Positions 40,701-52,100 of a DNA stretch of 64,000 nt are shown here, piece by piece. Both the position numbers and the translations under genes were made by a program. Below the pieces are notes generated by a model. That model worked only from the letters and a program-made list of their open reading frames with translations, made no database searches and had not been told where the DNA came from. The stretch is from Selaginella moellendorffii (lineage: Eukaryota; Streptophyta; Lycopodiopsida; Selaginellales; Selaginellaceae): NCBI RefSeq assembly GCF_000143415.4, contig NW_003314282.1, positions 1,609,767 to 1,673,766 on the forward strand, written 5' to 3'. How positions within the stretch are numbered: position 1 is the first letter of the stretch; each line of letters starts with the position of its first letter.

Positions 40701-40798
40701 TCATCTCTAAGCTGGAAAAAAGGGTAATCATCTGCAAAGATGCCAGTCGGGTTCATGTGTTCCAGGATGGCAGATGTTCCTGTGACAACTACTTTTGA
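37760..40798 (+). CDS. DYW-class pentatricopeptide repeat protein (organelle RNA editing factor)
   Basis: Intronless, 1,012 residues from ATG 37760 (the first ATG in frame). PPR motifs of PLS type fill residues of about 110-800 (IDMYCKCGELEEARKIFDSM, SVVSYNAIIQGC). E and E+ regions follow, then a PG-box (FREPGRSWW) and a DYW deaminase with HSE (in CGHSEKLALG) and CxxC (RVCDDCHAA), the zinc and catalytic residues needed for C-to-U editing. The C-terminus is DNYF instead of DYW. DYW proteins bind a specific site in mitochondrial or plastid RNA. Residues 133-628 contain a 111-residue block repeated four and a half times, unusual for a sequence-specific binder. The frame is intact, so it is probably functional or very recently so. 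Confidence 0.93.
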   Translation: MEWKTFFRDPTFWWDDRFKKKNKFFSESYPDFKHVSTGESLWIPNRKTPTWVSAKLESLADPAVGKATTARYKSPHTPPVAGDEPVSLGRLIHRVRDSAESRSLSLGKQAHEAVLKSDEHKSNIYLLTGLIDMYCKCGELEEARKIFDSMGTRSVVSYNAIIQGCGSNGQAELALEYYSALRACTTIQPNDRTHVAVISACSRLATESSEKRERALRIGMEIHSMLSKEMKQVDLFVATCLVDMYCKCGELEEARKIFHSMGTRSVVSYTAIIQGCNTNGRAELALEYYSALRACTTIQPNNRTHVAVISACSRLATESSEKRERALRIGMEIHSMLSKEKKQVDLFAATCLVDMYCKCGKLEEARKIFHSMGTRSVVSYTAIIQGCNTNGQAELALEYYSALRACTTIQPNNRTHVAVISACSTVATESSEKRERALRIGMEIHSMLSKEKKQLDLFVANCLVEMYCKCGELEEACKIFHSMGTRSVVSYTAIIQGCNTNGRAELALEYYSALRACTTIQPNNRTHVAVISACSTVATESSEKRERALRIGMEIHSMLSKEKKQVDLFVANCLVDMYCKCGELEEARKIFHSMGTRSVVSYTAIIQGCNTNGRAELALEYYSALRADNTIQADACTYTCVLVACGSVMAIKLGREIHQLAKHKGLLKNDPVLGSSLVSFYGKCGDVDSAQEAFDECRARDNTGLWNSLIQAYTLQGRSIEALERFYSMTQEEGCKADDVSFVSVLNACSHGGLVGKGRQLLDEMPKQYGVKPRLEHYVCLIDMLGRANLLDEAVRVLRAMPFEPDAVVWTSLLGACRKWKNYTIGKLAFEHLVEMDPKSGTPYALMANIFGNLGMLSEMAAVVERMRGEGSFREPGRSWWTDISSGKVHSFSVGDRSHSQSDEIAAKLKQLLLRMKEEGYASDVINVLKDIPKKEKEDHLCGHSEKLALGCALVNSHQKETIRIVKNLRVCDDCHAATALISKLEKRVIICKDASRVHVFQDGRCSCDNYF
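38156..39638 (+). repeat. 333-bp tandem repeats within the PPR gene
   Basis: Units start at 38156, 38489, 38822, 39155 and 39488 (partial, about 150 bp). Each is exactly 333 bp, 111 codons or three PPR motifs, and starts ATGTACTGCAAGTGTGG. Units differ at few positions (RLATE/TVATE, FVATC/FVANC, GQAE/GRAE), so they arose recently by unequal exchange or replication slippage with the frame kept. Confidence 0.95.
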
Positions 40799-41400
40799 AA
40801 ACATGTCAGTGCTCTTTCTTGCAGTTATCCCTGGTTTTAAACCCTCCATGAGTCAAGCAGAAACATGGGCCGCTGAGTGAGCATGCCTCGTCAAAGTACC
40901 GCTGTCAACCTGAACTTCACGGAGAAAAAATTAACATTTAAAAGTTAAAACTATGCAAAAGGAGGATGACACGTTGTCTTAAATTTAAATTTCTTTTTGG
41001 TAGCAGAATCGGGAAATGCTGACTAAACCTGCCAACAGGTGCCCCAAAACGGAGCGCCCAGATTCAGATAATAAGCCTTAGTATGAAGGCTTGCCAGGCG
41101 AAGAGAACCTGGAGAAAGAACTGGAACCAAACTCATTGATGATTATGCACAAGAGAAAAAGAGAGAAGCAAAAAGGTGAGAGAGAAGAAGAAAGCAACTT
41201 AATTCTTCTATTGCTGAGACCATGCTCCTGATTGATCTCGTTCAGGAAAACCATCTCGCGGGAGGGGGGGGAGAGCAGCCAGCATGTTCTCATGATGAAG
41301 ACACAGCGCTGGAATCTCATCTTTCACCCTTTTGCTTTAGGGTTTAAATGCACATTGCGGATGACAAGAGCCCAGTGCTGCCTGAGAAGAAGACCGTGAA
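40799..41400. other. Region without recognised gene
   Basis: The 3' flank of the PPR gene and the start of the Harbinger remnant. Nothing recognised on either strand. Confidence 0.4.
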
Positions 41401-41418
41401 CTTGAGGTTCGTCGGGCT

Positions 41419-42620
41419 GTGATTGGGAGGAGGTTTTGCATCGGCCTGTGGTGGGTGAAGCCTCGAAATGTCACCACCTGGAGTAAGTTTTCTTTGGAGT
41501 ATTACGATGTGGGGAGGTGGAAGAGGAAACTTCAGATGGAGAGGAGGACCTTCTTCACCATTTGTGGCATGCTGGAGAGCGAGATCCAGAATCAAGATAC
41601 CGGTTGGAGGAGTGCAGTGCTGGTGGATGTTCGACTGGGGGTGACTTTGTACAAGCTTTTCAAGAACACAGATTACTTGGATCTGGTGGACAAGTTCGGC
41701 ATCGGGGAGTCCACAGCTCATGAGATTGTCATGGACACTACTGCGGCGATTGTCAAGTGTCTCAGGTACAAGATTCATTTTCCTTCAACCGCCAAGGAGG
41801 TTCTAGCTGTTACTGCTGACTTTCGACAAGTGACAGGTACATTTTCTTATGTTTTTTGGATTGTTATAAGTTTTGATGACCAATAGGAACCCGACTGCCT
41901 AATGTTGCTGGGGCGATCGACTACTAGACTGGACGGCGAGAGCTACTACGACCAGAAGCAGCAGTACTCAGTCATCTTGCAAGGGGTTTGTGATGCCCAG
42001 AAGAGATTCCTCAGTGTCTACGCTGGGTGGCCAGGTGTGTTTCTTTGTGTGTTGTGGATGGTTCTAAAATGTTCTTTTTGCTTTCAGGACGCGTCCCTGA
42101 CACGAGGGTTTTTCGTAATTCAACCCTCAGGAACAAGATTGTAGCAAGGGAGCTGCTGACATCGCCCGCGGTGTTAGCATATGATGATAGGATCAAGCCA
42201 TACCTGGACAAAGGGTACCAACTCCAGCAGCATCTGATGATTCCACACACAAGTAAGTCTTCTTCATTCTACTTTCTTTTGTTCACTTGTTTTGGTTGTT
42301 GCTCACCTCCGAAGCCGACACCATCCAAGGCAGCTTTCAACCTTCATCACCACCTTGCTCAGATTGTTATTGAGCAAGCATTTGGACTTCTTAAAATGAA
42401 TTTCAGATGCTTGGATAAAAAACAAAGGATCCAGCCAAAGTACCTTCCCAACATCATCAAGAGTTGTTGCATCTTGCACAATTTCTTGATTGATGTTGGG
42501 GAGACTGATCTTTTGGTGGAGATCCAAGCTTGGAGGAAAGAGGTGAAAAGGCTCAAGGACCAGGACCTCTTTGTCGATTACGGTGATCCCGAGCAAGTTG
42601 AAGGGGAGCCTCGTGAGGAG
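41419..42620 (+). pseudogene. PIF/Harbinger-type transposase (HARBI1/ALP1-like), decayed
   Basis: A helical N-terminal part (VRLGVTLYKLFKNTDYLDLVDKFGIGESTAHEIV) is followed by a DDE domain: VAGAID (first Asp, near 41900), ESYYDQKQQYSVILQGVCDAQKRFLSVYAGWPG, VPDTRVFRNS (second Asp, near 42096), DKGYQLQQHLMIPH and EQAFGLLKMNFRCL (Glu, near 42377). Short introns are 41837-41886 (50 bp), 42035-42087 (53 bp) and probably 42253-42314. A stop after AIDY and a frameshift before ESYYDQ break the DDE domain. No terminal inverted repeats seen, so it may be a relic or a decayed domesticated gene. Confidence 0.75.
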
Positions 42621-42719
42621 TTGCACAGTCCAGAGGATGCGAAAGAGGTTAGAGAGAACCTCACGTTTTCCCTCTGTCTTTGCCAGTGGCATTCGTGTTT
42701 GCTTTGAAATTTGCCGGGA

Positions 42720-44670
42720 TATAATTCGAATTTGAATTTGAAATTTGAAATTTTGAATTAAGTGAATTTTAAGTGTTCGAATGCATTGTTTTTAAGTGCG
42801 AATCCGAGGGTGTTTTTAACTGAAAAATCCAAGAGTAGGATTGGCAAAAGTACAATGTGGAAGAGAGTTGTTGCAGGAGGAGCACTAGAGGACATGGAGG
42901 AGAGTTGCTACAGGTTTTTTTTATTTTCATCAAATCATTCTTTCTCACCCTCTAGCTCCTCCAAAACCCCTTGTCTCCTCCAGCTCCTCCAGCACTCCTC
43001 CTATAGCAGCTCTCCAGCTCCTCCAACACTTCTCCTGCAACAGCTCTCCTCCAACTCCTCTAGCACTCCTCCTACAACAGCTCTCCTCTAGCTCCTCTAG
43101 TAGATGGCTATGCCACGGCTAAGGCCAGCCAAGGTAGTGCTAGCCATGGCCGAGACCTTGTGCCACCATGGCTGTGCTTGCTATGGGCCATTGGTGGTGT
43201 AACTTTGGCCCTAGCTGTATGACAGCCAAGGACAACATCATTGGCAATCAAGGTTGCCAATGGTTGTGGTAAGCTTGGCAAAACATTATCTTTTATGTTG
43301 AGAAAGGACCAATTCGCACATTTATTTAGTGAAAAAAAACTTAAGCGACCCACTTTAAAAATTAAGAAAGTTGGGTTCGCACATTGAAAAAATTTGTGTT
43401 GCAAAGTAAACTTATAAGGACTTTTGCATTCACACATGTCTTAGATTTAAGTGAGGGAGGAGATATGTTGCATTGGAGGAAAGTAAGAGCCACTAGAGGA
43501 GTTGGGCACTAGAGGAAAATAAGAGTTGCTAGGTGGAGAGTTGGGCATTATACACAATACCATCTACACTAACTAACCTAACCGAACTCAAATAGATATA
43601 ATTTTCTGGTTTGCTTTGATATTGTCAATTTTTACATAAATAAAAAATTTATATGATGTACTCATTTTAATACATTTTTTTTATTCATATGTACTTCTTG
43701 TTTATCTCTCAAAGAGTTCAACTAATGTTTTTTTTATCAATTTTATTCTTCCTATAGCAAGCTTAAAGCAAATAGTGAAGAGTATAAGGAAGAAGTCCTA
43801 CACTCTTGCAATAATAAAATCTTGCAAACTTTCCTTTAAGAACATTATTACTAGTAAAAAAGTTCACTTTTTTTGAGTAGTCTGATGTGTTTGTCTTTAT
43901 AGCATGTCCATAAACAGAAAACAAGGAACTTTTTACTTGCTTCTCATAGTAGAGTATCACAGTGATAGAAGAAGTTTGAGCTTATTCTCCATGCAATGGG
44001 CAACAATATAATCAAGTGGCTGTAGTGATTGATACAAAAGTTCTCCTGGATCTTGCTTGTTAGGCTGGTGTGGCTAAGACACTGATAAAGGTAAGTTCTG
44101 CAAAGATTTAATAAGGTTTTGCTGGATTGTCCTTACTGGGCTTACAGTTAGATCATGGGTGATCAGGAGCTCACAGTTTTGCACAAGATTTGATCAAACA
44201 TGTTTCTTGCTTGAGCTAGGATCCTTGATCTGCCATGGGTGGTGATCAATGCATTCACAAAAGGTGCCGGAATGAAATCCAACAGCTTAAGCACTTTCAA
44301 AGACACCCATTCTAGGCATTTGCAGTGATCATTGCATTCCAAGAGACCAAGGTCCTCTTGCTCAAAACTTCCTGCTATGCTCATGATCACATTTCCAAGA
44401 TTGAGCTCCATGTTTCTAGAATTCTTCTGTGAATCGTCACTTCTTTCTCATACTGCACAGGACCCAAGAAATCGCCTCATGGAGGCTGCAACACTCAATA
44501 CTTCTAGGACTGGCAGACAAGCCCTGTCCCATGGACAGCCACTGCTCCTTACGTGGGGAATGTGCACATTACAGAGGTTCGTTTCTGTTTTCCAGTCTGT
44601 CTTTTAACTCCTCAAATGTCTTGATCATTATGAAGAAGAGTTCGAGCTAAAATCCTTTCAAAACGCAAAA
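42720..44670. other. Region without recognised gene
   Basis: AAATTTGAATTTG-type simple sequence near 42720-42765, CTCCTCCAGC/CTCTCCAGC-type simple repeats at 42945-43100, then AT-rich DNA. A small minus-strand frame at 44163-44411 is unrecognised. Nothing else seen. Confidence 0.45.
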
Positions 44671-44689
44671 CCAGCAGAAAGCACAGAAA

Positions 44690-46620
44690 TGCTGCCACTT
44701 TGGATTTATCTCTACGTCCATCTGAGCTTGCAGGTCTGTATGGTGGCCCTTTGAATTAGCTTACTTATCATGACTTGCAGGAAACGATGCTGCATGCTCA
44801 GTGATTACTTTCGAGACCGGAATCATTGAACAGTCGGTTATCAGATACGTTCAAGAAGTAAAGGACAAATGGGCATGGCTAGTCCTCTCGCCCCATCTTA
44901 AAGGCTGCCTTTTTATACTGGACACGTCTGACGATCCCTCGGAGCTTGAACGTTTTAAAGAGCGCTTCAAAGTCGGTGACCCGTTCCAGTGCCATATAAG
45001 AAGTGTTAACCACGAAAGGAAGCAAGTGGATTTGTCTCTACACCTGAAAACAAGTGACGAACAATTCAAGAAAGGCGACCTGTTAGGCCGACGAATGACA
45101 CGAGTTTTTGCTGGTGTTGGCGGACATACTGTGCAAGGCAGATGGGAAAGTTATGGAAAAGTTCATGTAACGATACATGGATTGATGACCCAGCCAGTTT
45201 ATTTACAAAGGGACAGTTCGTAAGGTCTTGGATTTAAAACGACCAGGGAGGGGAAAGATGGGCTTGGAACTTTCAGTAAGTTGGTGGACGTGGTGGTTTT
45301 GAGTCCCTTCCGAGCTATCAAACACTTGAAAGGTAACTTCCGAGATTTGCATTAAATTTTTTTGACTCTGCATTCAATGCTTGTATTGTCAATTCCATGT
45401 TGGAACTTAAGCAAGATATGAAGTGCAAGTAAGCAGAAACCTTGCATGCTCTGGTCGTGACTTGTTTTTGTGTTGCAGGGTTTTGTCAAGAATGTGACGA
45501 AGAAAGGTTGTTTTGTGGGCTAGAATTCAACTGAAGAACCTATCGAACTCGTTTGTACAAAACCCTGCAGAAATGTTTCCACCAGGCAAGGTGATATCGG
45601 GAAGGTATGAACTTTTCTCCGTATGGAAGTGTTTGCTGATATCCTCTTCTTCGTCAGAATTTTAAGCATCAAGCCATTGTCTGGGCACATTGAAATGTCT
45701 TTGACGGCAACAACATCACAAGATTCAAGTGGCTGGAAGAACTTTGGTGCTGGAGAGATCGTTAGTGGCTGCATACACAACATTGAAGCATTTGGGATCT
45801 TCATCAGCCTTGCCGAGAGCGATGTGGCAAGCTCTCTCTCTATCTTGGTTTCAAGTTCTTGGTCTGTGCTCCAGGTTGCTTGTGTCATGTCTCTGAAGTA
45901 TCTTACGATTTTATTAAGACTTGTCAACACTTTACAAAGTCGGCCAATGGGTTCAAGTAAAGATTCTAAAGGTGAGAACGAAAGCTTTAGTAAAACCACA
46001 TGATTTCCCTCTACAGGTTGATGCGGAAACCAAACGTATATCTCTTGGAATGAAAGCGTCATATCTGACCCCTGAGGATGGGATCGAGCCGATGGAGGAA
46101 GAAGCTATAAATGAAGAGCCTTCGAACACAAATGTGCTCATGGATAATGATGAGAGGGAGGAGGAGGACTACTTGGATCTGGCATCAAAACGATTCCCAC
46201 AGCTATGCATGTCGATCCACTCTCAACAAAGACGTTGAGGATATAGTGCCAATTGACTTGAAAGAGCAGAGTTACTTCTTGTTTATATTTACTCTTCTCA
46301 TGTCCTGCTTCTCAACAGGGAGGCTGCAGCAAAAGAGAAGTTATTACAGAAGGACCAGCCTCCAGAGACCAAGGACGACTTTGAAAGGCTTGTAGCAGCG
46401 TCACAAAATAGTAGCTACATGTGAATCAAATGCATGGCTTATTGGTTGTGTCTTGCGGACCTGGACAAGGTGCGAGCAGTGGCTGAAGGGTAACACTCTA
46501 CTCGCATTTGATTCTATTTTTCTTTAGGTGTTACAATCCAAGCTAGGGCATAATTTATCGAGAAGAAATGGAAAAGATGAACATATGGATGGCTTATCTC
46601 AACCTAGAGAAGCATTTGAA
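44690..46620 (+). pseudogene. RRP5: RRP5-like fragment (S1 and HAT repeats), probably pseudogene
   Basis: Matches from memory to RRP5/PDCD11, a nucleolar S1-repeat protein of small-subunit rRNA processing. ATLDLSLRPSEL ends at a 47-bp intron (44734-44780). An S1 repeat follows (VQEVKDKWAWLVLSPHLKGCLFILD, DLSLHLK), then a broken S1 with FVKNVTKKGCF and HIEMSLT, then FGIFISLAESDV, then KRISLGMKASYL and an acidic linker. The C-terminal HAT region begins at AKEKLLQKDQPP, DFERLVAASQNSSY and ends near MEKMNIWMAYLNLE (46570-46612). Frameshifts near 45170 and 45520 and a stop near 46423 break the frame. The N-terminal two thirds and the remaining HAT repeats are absent here. Confidence 0.75.
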
Positions 46621-47655
46621 GAGCAAATGGCAATTACTTTAGGTGGTTATAATGATCATGGAAACTACTATAGTAAGCATGCTTGTGTTTGGGGATGGAG
46701 ATCAAAGGTATGGTAGAAGACCTCAATGTTTTGAGTGCTAATGTTGGGGATATATTACAACAAAGTGTGGCAATTTGTTAAGTGCCAGCTTTGACCATAT
46801 GGTCAACATCAGTCAAAGGGAGGTTCAAGGGTTTATGAAGGCATGTTAGGGTAAAGAACTAGTGTAGAGGAGCTTTTGAGGTAGTTTGGGGGTGGTTGGG
46901 TTCAAGAGGAGGTGTAGTCTAATCTAGGAAGATTAGATTGTTGATTTTTTGTACCGGGTCATAACATTAGTACCAACAGTGTTAGTTGTGATGGCTGACC
47001 AAGTTGAATGTTGGAATCCTATTATCGATAGTGGTGCCGACGGAGCTACGGAGGTTTGGACCATGGAAGATGTTGTTCACAAATTGCGAGCCCTTAATAA
47101 AAATTAGCAAGAGATGCAAGACAAGATGTATGGCATGATGAGTACCTTGCGTGAGCATGTTGAGGCACTCGAGGCTGGTCATGGTGGCACTCCAAATAAA
47201 CCTTCTTTGGTAGATTGACTCAAGATTCCAACCTTTTTCGGTGATGGTGGTGTGAATGAGTGTTTAGCTTGGCTAGCCAATGTGAAGAAGTTCTTGGTTG
47301 CTAGAGGAATTCCAGATGCAGAGGCTTTAATGGCTATTCTAATGGTTTTGTGTAATGCGGGTCTTCAGTGGTGGAATTGGCTTAAGAAGTCTTGTGCTGC
47401 GGATAAAAAACCATTAGTGTCTATGATGGATTAGTTTGAGGCTGCTTTCCATTTACATTTTGCCCTTCACTATGACATGGAGAATGCTCACACTGAACTT
47501 TGACATTTTCAGCAAGGGAAAATGAAGCTTGGGGACTATATTGAGAAGTTGACTCATTTGATTAGTCATGTTCCAACGAAGGATCCAAATCAAAACAAGT
47601 CCTACTTCATTGATGGCCTTCATAGTGAAATGTGCTGGCAGGGCCCTTGATCTTG
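46620..47655 (+). pseudogene. LTR-element gag remnants
   Basis: A zinc-knuckle-like reading (QCFECQCWGYITTKCGN-like) lies near 46725-46780, and a second start (MADQVECWNP near 46992) leads into a gag-like product with FFGDGGVNECLAWLANVKKFLVARG and FEAAFHLHFALHYD near 47430. Stops are frequent and the assembly gap cuts it at 47656. It truncates the RRP5 fragment. Confidence 0.6.
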
Positions 47656-48481
47656 NNNNNNNNNNNNNNNNNNNNNNNNNNNNNNNNNNNNNNNNNNNNN
47701 NNNNNNNNNNNNNNNNNNNNNNNNNNNNNNNNNNNNNNNNNNNNNNNNNNNNNNNNNNNNNNNNNNNNNNNNNNNNNNNNNNNNNNNNNNNNNNNNNNNN
47801 NNNNNNNNNNNNNNNNNNNNNNNNNNNNNNNNNNNNNNNNNNNNNNNNNNNNNNNNNNNNNNNNNNNNNNNNNNNNNNNNNNNNNNNNNNNNNNNNNNNN
47901 NNNNNNNNNNNNNNNNNNNNNNNNNNNNNNNNNNNNNNNNNNNNNNNNNNNNNNNNNNNNNNNNNNNNNNNNNNNNNNNNNNNNNNNNNNNNNNNNNNNN
48001 NNNNNNNNNNNNNNNNNNNNNNNNNNNNNNNNNNNNNNNNNNNNNNNNNNNNNNNNNNNNNNNNNNNNNNNNNNNNNNNNNNNNNNNNNNNNNNNNNNNN
48101 NNNNNNNNNNNNNNNNNNNNNNNNNNNNNNNNNNNNNNNNNNNNNNNNNNNNNNNNNNNNNNNNNNNNNNNNNNNNNNNNNNNNNNNNNNNNNNNNNNNN
48201 NNNNNNNNNNNNNNNNNNNNNNNNNNNNNNNNNNNNNNNNNNNNNNNNNNNNNNNNNNNNNNNNNNNNNNNNNNNNNNNNNNNNNNNNNNNNNNNNNNNN
48301 NNNNNNNNNNNNNNNNNNNNNNNNNNNNNNNNNNNNNNNNNNNNNNNNNNNNNNNNNNNNNNNNNNNNNNNNNNNNNNNNNNNNNNNNNNNNNNNNNNNN
48401 NNNNNNNNNNNNNNNNNNNNNNNNNNNNNNNNNNNNNNNNNNNNNNNNNNNNNNNNNNNNNNNNNNNNNNNNNNNNNNNNN
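47656..48481. other. Assembly gap (826 N)
   Basis: Unresolved bases. Reading frames that appear to span this are artefacts. Confidence 0.99.
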
Positions 48482-48705
48482 TTTATGCTAGAGGGCATAT
48501 TCTGTAGTGGTCTAATGTGGATTTTACTGGACAATGGGAGTGATGATAACTTTGTTTCCATAAAGTTTGTTAAGGAGCATGGCCTGGTGACACGAGAAGT
48601 TCTTCCATACACAATGGAGTTTGAGGTGGAGTTCAAGATGGATTCCAAGATGGAGTGTAGATGGAGTCTAGATGAAAACCTAGATTGGATCTCAAATAAA
48701 GCCTA
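48482..48705 (+). pseudogene. Protease-like remnant of LTR element
   Basis: WILLDNGSDDNFVSIKFVKEHGL resembles a retroelement protease active-site region with the DTGAS motif decayed (DNGSD). It passes into LTR-like sequence. Confidence 0.5.
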
Positions 48706-49184
48706 AGACCAGGTTAGAGACTAAGACCAAGATTAAGTCTGAGTTTGAGATCAAGTTTGAATACTAATACAAGTCGTGGGGTGAAAGCCCAAAGTGATTA
48801 TCCCTCAGGGGGAGGGGGGGTGGTGTGGGGTTGTGGGGGGTTCCAAAAGTATAATAGGGAGAGTGTGAAAGTTGGACTCTTGTGGAACTAGTTTGGTTAG
48901 GAAAAGCCAATAAGGCTACATTTATATGGTGGGTGATGATATAATCATTAAAGAGTCCAAGGCTAGAGTGAACATGGATGGACAAGTGGGGTAGATTGGT
49001 GAAGTGTTTAAGAGCCAACTCTAGCTCCCTTAGAAAATTATATTGTTGATGCTCCCAATCCAAGTGTGGGTGGCACAACTTACTTGGATACCTGGTGAAA
49101 CCTTACTCTAGCCATATGGCTAGCACACCTAGGAGTACCATGAGGTTCGTATAAAGTTGTAGTGTTTTGAAATGTCATCCCAAA
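48600..49184 (+). repeat. Gypsy A/B-family LTR fragment, decayed
   Basis: It contains decayed GAGTCC-like units, ACTAATACAAGTCGTGGGG, GTGAAAGCCCAAAG, a G tract and GGTTCCAAAAGTATAATAGGG, in the order seen in the LTR at 1025-2189. Its end is cut by the LARD LTR at 49185. Confidence 0.75.
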
Positions 49185-52100
49185 TGTTGTGAATATGATT
49201 GTGGGTATAGAAAGTTACTTATCGGCTACTCCTTTCAGATATTCTTTCCTTACTGCCACAACAATAAAAGGTCAATATTGCTAAACCCTTTATCAGTCCT
49301 TTTTGTTTAAGTATTAGTAAATTAGACTTTGCATCTATACTTGGCCGAATGAATATAAGGAAGGAATTCCTAAGTGTCTATTTAGCCAAGCATACTTGGC
49401 TAAACAGTTCGGCTTGTTAGTTCTCTTTAACTCTATTTTGCATTGGCTTGAAAAGAACCTTGTGTATTGAAACTAGTCCCTGATGATAACTTATCATGTT
49501 TGCTAAACACCCTCGCTATCAGACCCTTTGTGTTAGTCTCATTTTGGTCCTAAATGCTATTTATGGAAACTGTCTAGATTTGCTTATTTGGCATATCTAT
49601 AGAATGTAGAGATTGTCTTGAATAGAATAGTGTTCATTCTGTGTCCAAATTCGCAATCTAAGAATATTCCATATTTAGTAAGTTTTAAATTTGTCCCAAA
49701 GACTAACTCTTGGTACTAAAGGCTCTTGGTATTAAGGGTGGCTAAGGTTGAAAGCTTAAAGTGTGTGTTCTTCAAGAGGGGTGGGGCTGTGGGGGGTTTT
49801 CTATGGTAAATCACCATAGGATGAAAGGTGAAAACCATGTGCATTACATTTGGTATCAGAGGATACATCTTAGTGAGTACTATCCAATGAGATTGGGCAA
49901 CTAGTCTTGTTGCATATACAGAGATGAAAACGATGATCCGAGTGGGTACATATTTAAGTGCTAAAACTTCACATTTGTTCTTTGGGATGGATTACCTTTT
50001 GTACCATATTGTGTGAGCTTACGCTTGGGCTCATAGGATAAAATAAGATGTTCCATTTACACGAGTTTGCATTTAGGGTTGTGAGTGAGACACATTAACA
50101 ACTTAAGGTTTTACTTTTGAGTTAGCATCATTAATGTTAGCCTATTGGTGGTTCCATGAGTTATTCTATGTATTATGGGTAAAAATAAACTTTTTCTAGG
50201 TTTGCTATGAGTGGTAAATAGGTTGGTCCATATCTGTTTAGCATGGCACTAGTGAATCCTTCCTATGCATGATTATAAATGGATCAATCAAAATTGTAAA
50301 GATTAGTCTATTAGTTCAAGTAGTCATTGTCGCGCTCTCTTATAAACTTTTCTTGGATTAGACTGAAGGTAGTGTAAATGCAAGTTTGAGGTTTAGTCTA
50401 GTCAAAGTAGAGTCCAAAAAGAGAATTATCAGAGATGAAGGATCAAACATATAAATCATTTTTTCTTTTTGGAGAGATGATTTGCAACAAAGTGTTAACT
50501 TATTGCATGTGTTCACATTATGTAATCAAGAGTCCTTATTTTGATACATGTTAGTTATAATGGTTTTATAAGTGGAGTCATAAGATGGATAACGATGAAG
50601 TGTGAAACCATTTTGTCTAGGCTTGCTATTGAAGGCTTAGGTTACAATGCTCAATTATTTTCCAGAGAACCTTACTATTGCCCCTTGAGGAGCTTGGTGT
50701 TAGATTAGTTTTGAGTTTGGTCAGAAAGAGAATAACATGAGCTTGTCTGTGTTATGAACAAAAGTTAATGGTGTTAGATGTTATAAATCTCTATCAGTGG
50801 GGTGTGGCATTTATATTGCATTTTGTCGAATAGAGTTGGCATTTAATATTCATGTGAACTTTTGAAGTAATAATGTAGCTTGCTCGTGGTGTTGCTCAAT
50901 TGATGATCAAGTCATTGTGATACTTATATAATATCCATGTGAAGTTACTTGGTCAAATGATGATCAAGCCTAAAGTGGTTGATGATGAAGCTAGTCTACT
51001 TACATGTAGTAGCATTGTAGTAGCTTTGACTAAGTTTTCAATAGTGATCTATGATATACTAAGCTTACGTTGGTACTTTATTTCCTTGAGGGTTTGCCCA
51101 TGTGGTGTTGGAAAGAGTTATAGCATTCACTTATTATGGCTTGTTTGTTTATTCATTAGCACTTAGTAAATTATTGGAAGGAGAAAGTATGTAGTTGAGG
51201 CATTGATATCGTTAGCACTTGTGTTAGTGAAAGTGGTATTATTATTTAGAGTAATAAGGAATTTTCCTTGAAACTTGATTTTCATGTTATTTTTCTTGTT
51301 AATGTTTAAGCTTCACATTGGATCTTGAAGGTGGTTGAAAAAGAGTATTAATGTAATATGAATATCCAAAAATATGGTCTTCATGATTAAAGCTTAGATA
51401 TTCATTTTGTAGTTTGGCGGATGTCAGTGTTGAATATCGAAAATATGGGCATAATGTTCGAGGATGGGTTGAGGTGAACTTATGTGAAGTTGTTAGTAGG
51501 AGGAAGTTGGTTGAGTTTTGAAAGTTTGTATTTCTAGATTGAAAGTTATTATTTCTCTAGGATGGAAAGTTTTCACAAATTTTTTTAGGTAGTTGATCTA
51601 TTAATCACTTTGCTCAAAAACCATTCCTTTTTCGTAAGCTAGTATAAACTAGTGAAGGGATTGGAGTTAACTTTGGTTGGGTTAAACCTTAGTAAGTAGT
51701 TTGTATGATGTGGCCAAAAGGGATGTTAACTTCTTTGAGTTAAAATAATTGAGTTGGATAAAGTCTGAAGTTGGTTTAGAAAAGTGGTTGTTGCGCTTTT
51801 CTAGAAAGGTGACCTTTGTGCCTTTCTTCTGTAGCATTATGTTTGCTGCCAAGTTGCACCTTGCATTTCGTTAGACTTAGTTGTTTGAAATTAAGATGTT
51901 AGTACCCATACTATAGCTTTGTCTATAAGAAGGTTGTGTACTAATATGAGTCGATCTCATGATCTTCACTTTAGTTTCGATTAAATGTTGATCATGCATA
52001 GCTAGCCTCTTTAAAGCATGCTCAGAGCTATTGGTTAGACGTGTTAGTGAACGTATTGCGGTTTGATTGGATTTGAATTGTTATTTAATTTGTGCTTGTC

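Noticed and set aside
47568-48648. Frames of about 300 codons on both strands
   Set aside because: They consist almost wholly of the 826-base assembly gap.
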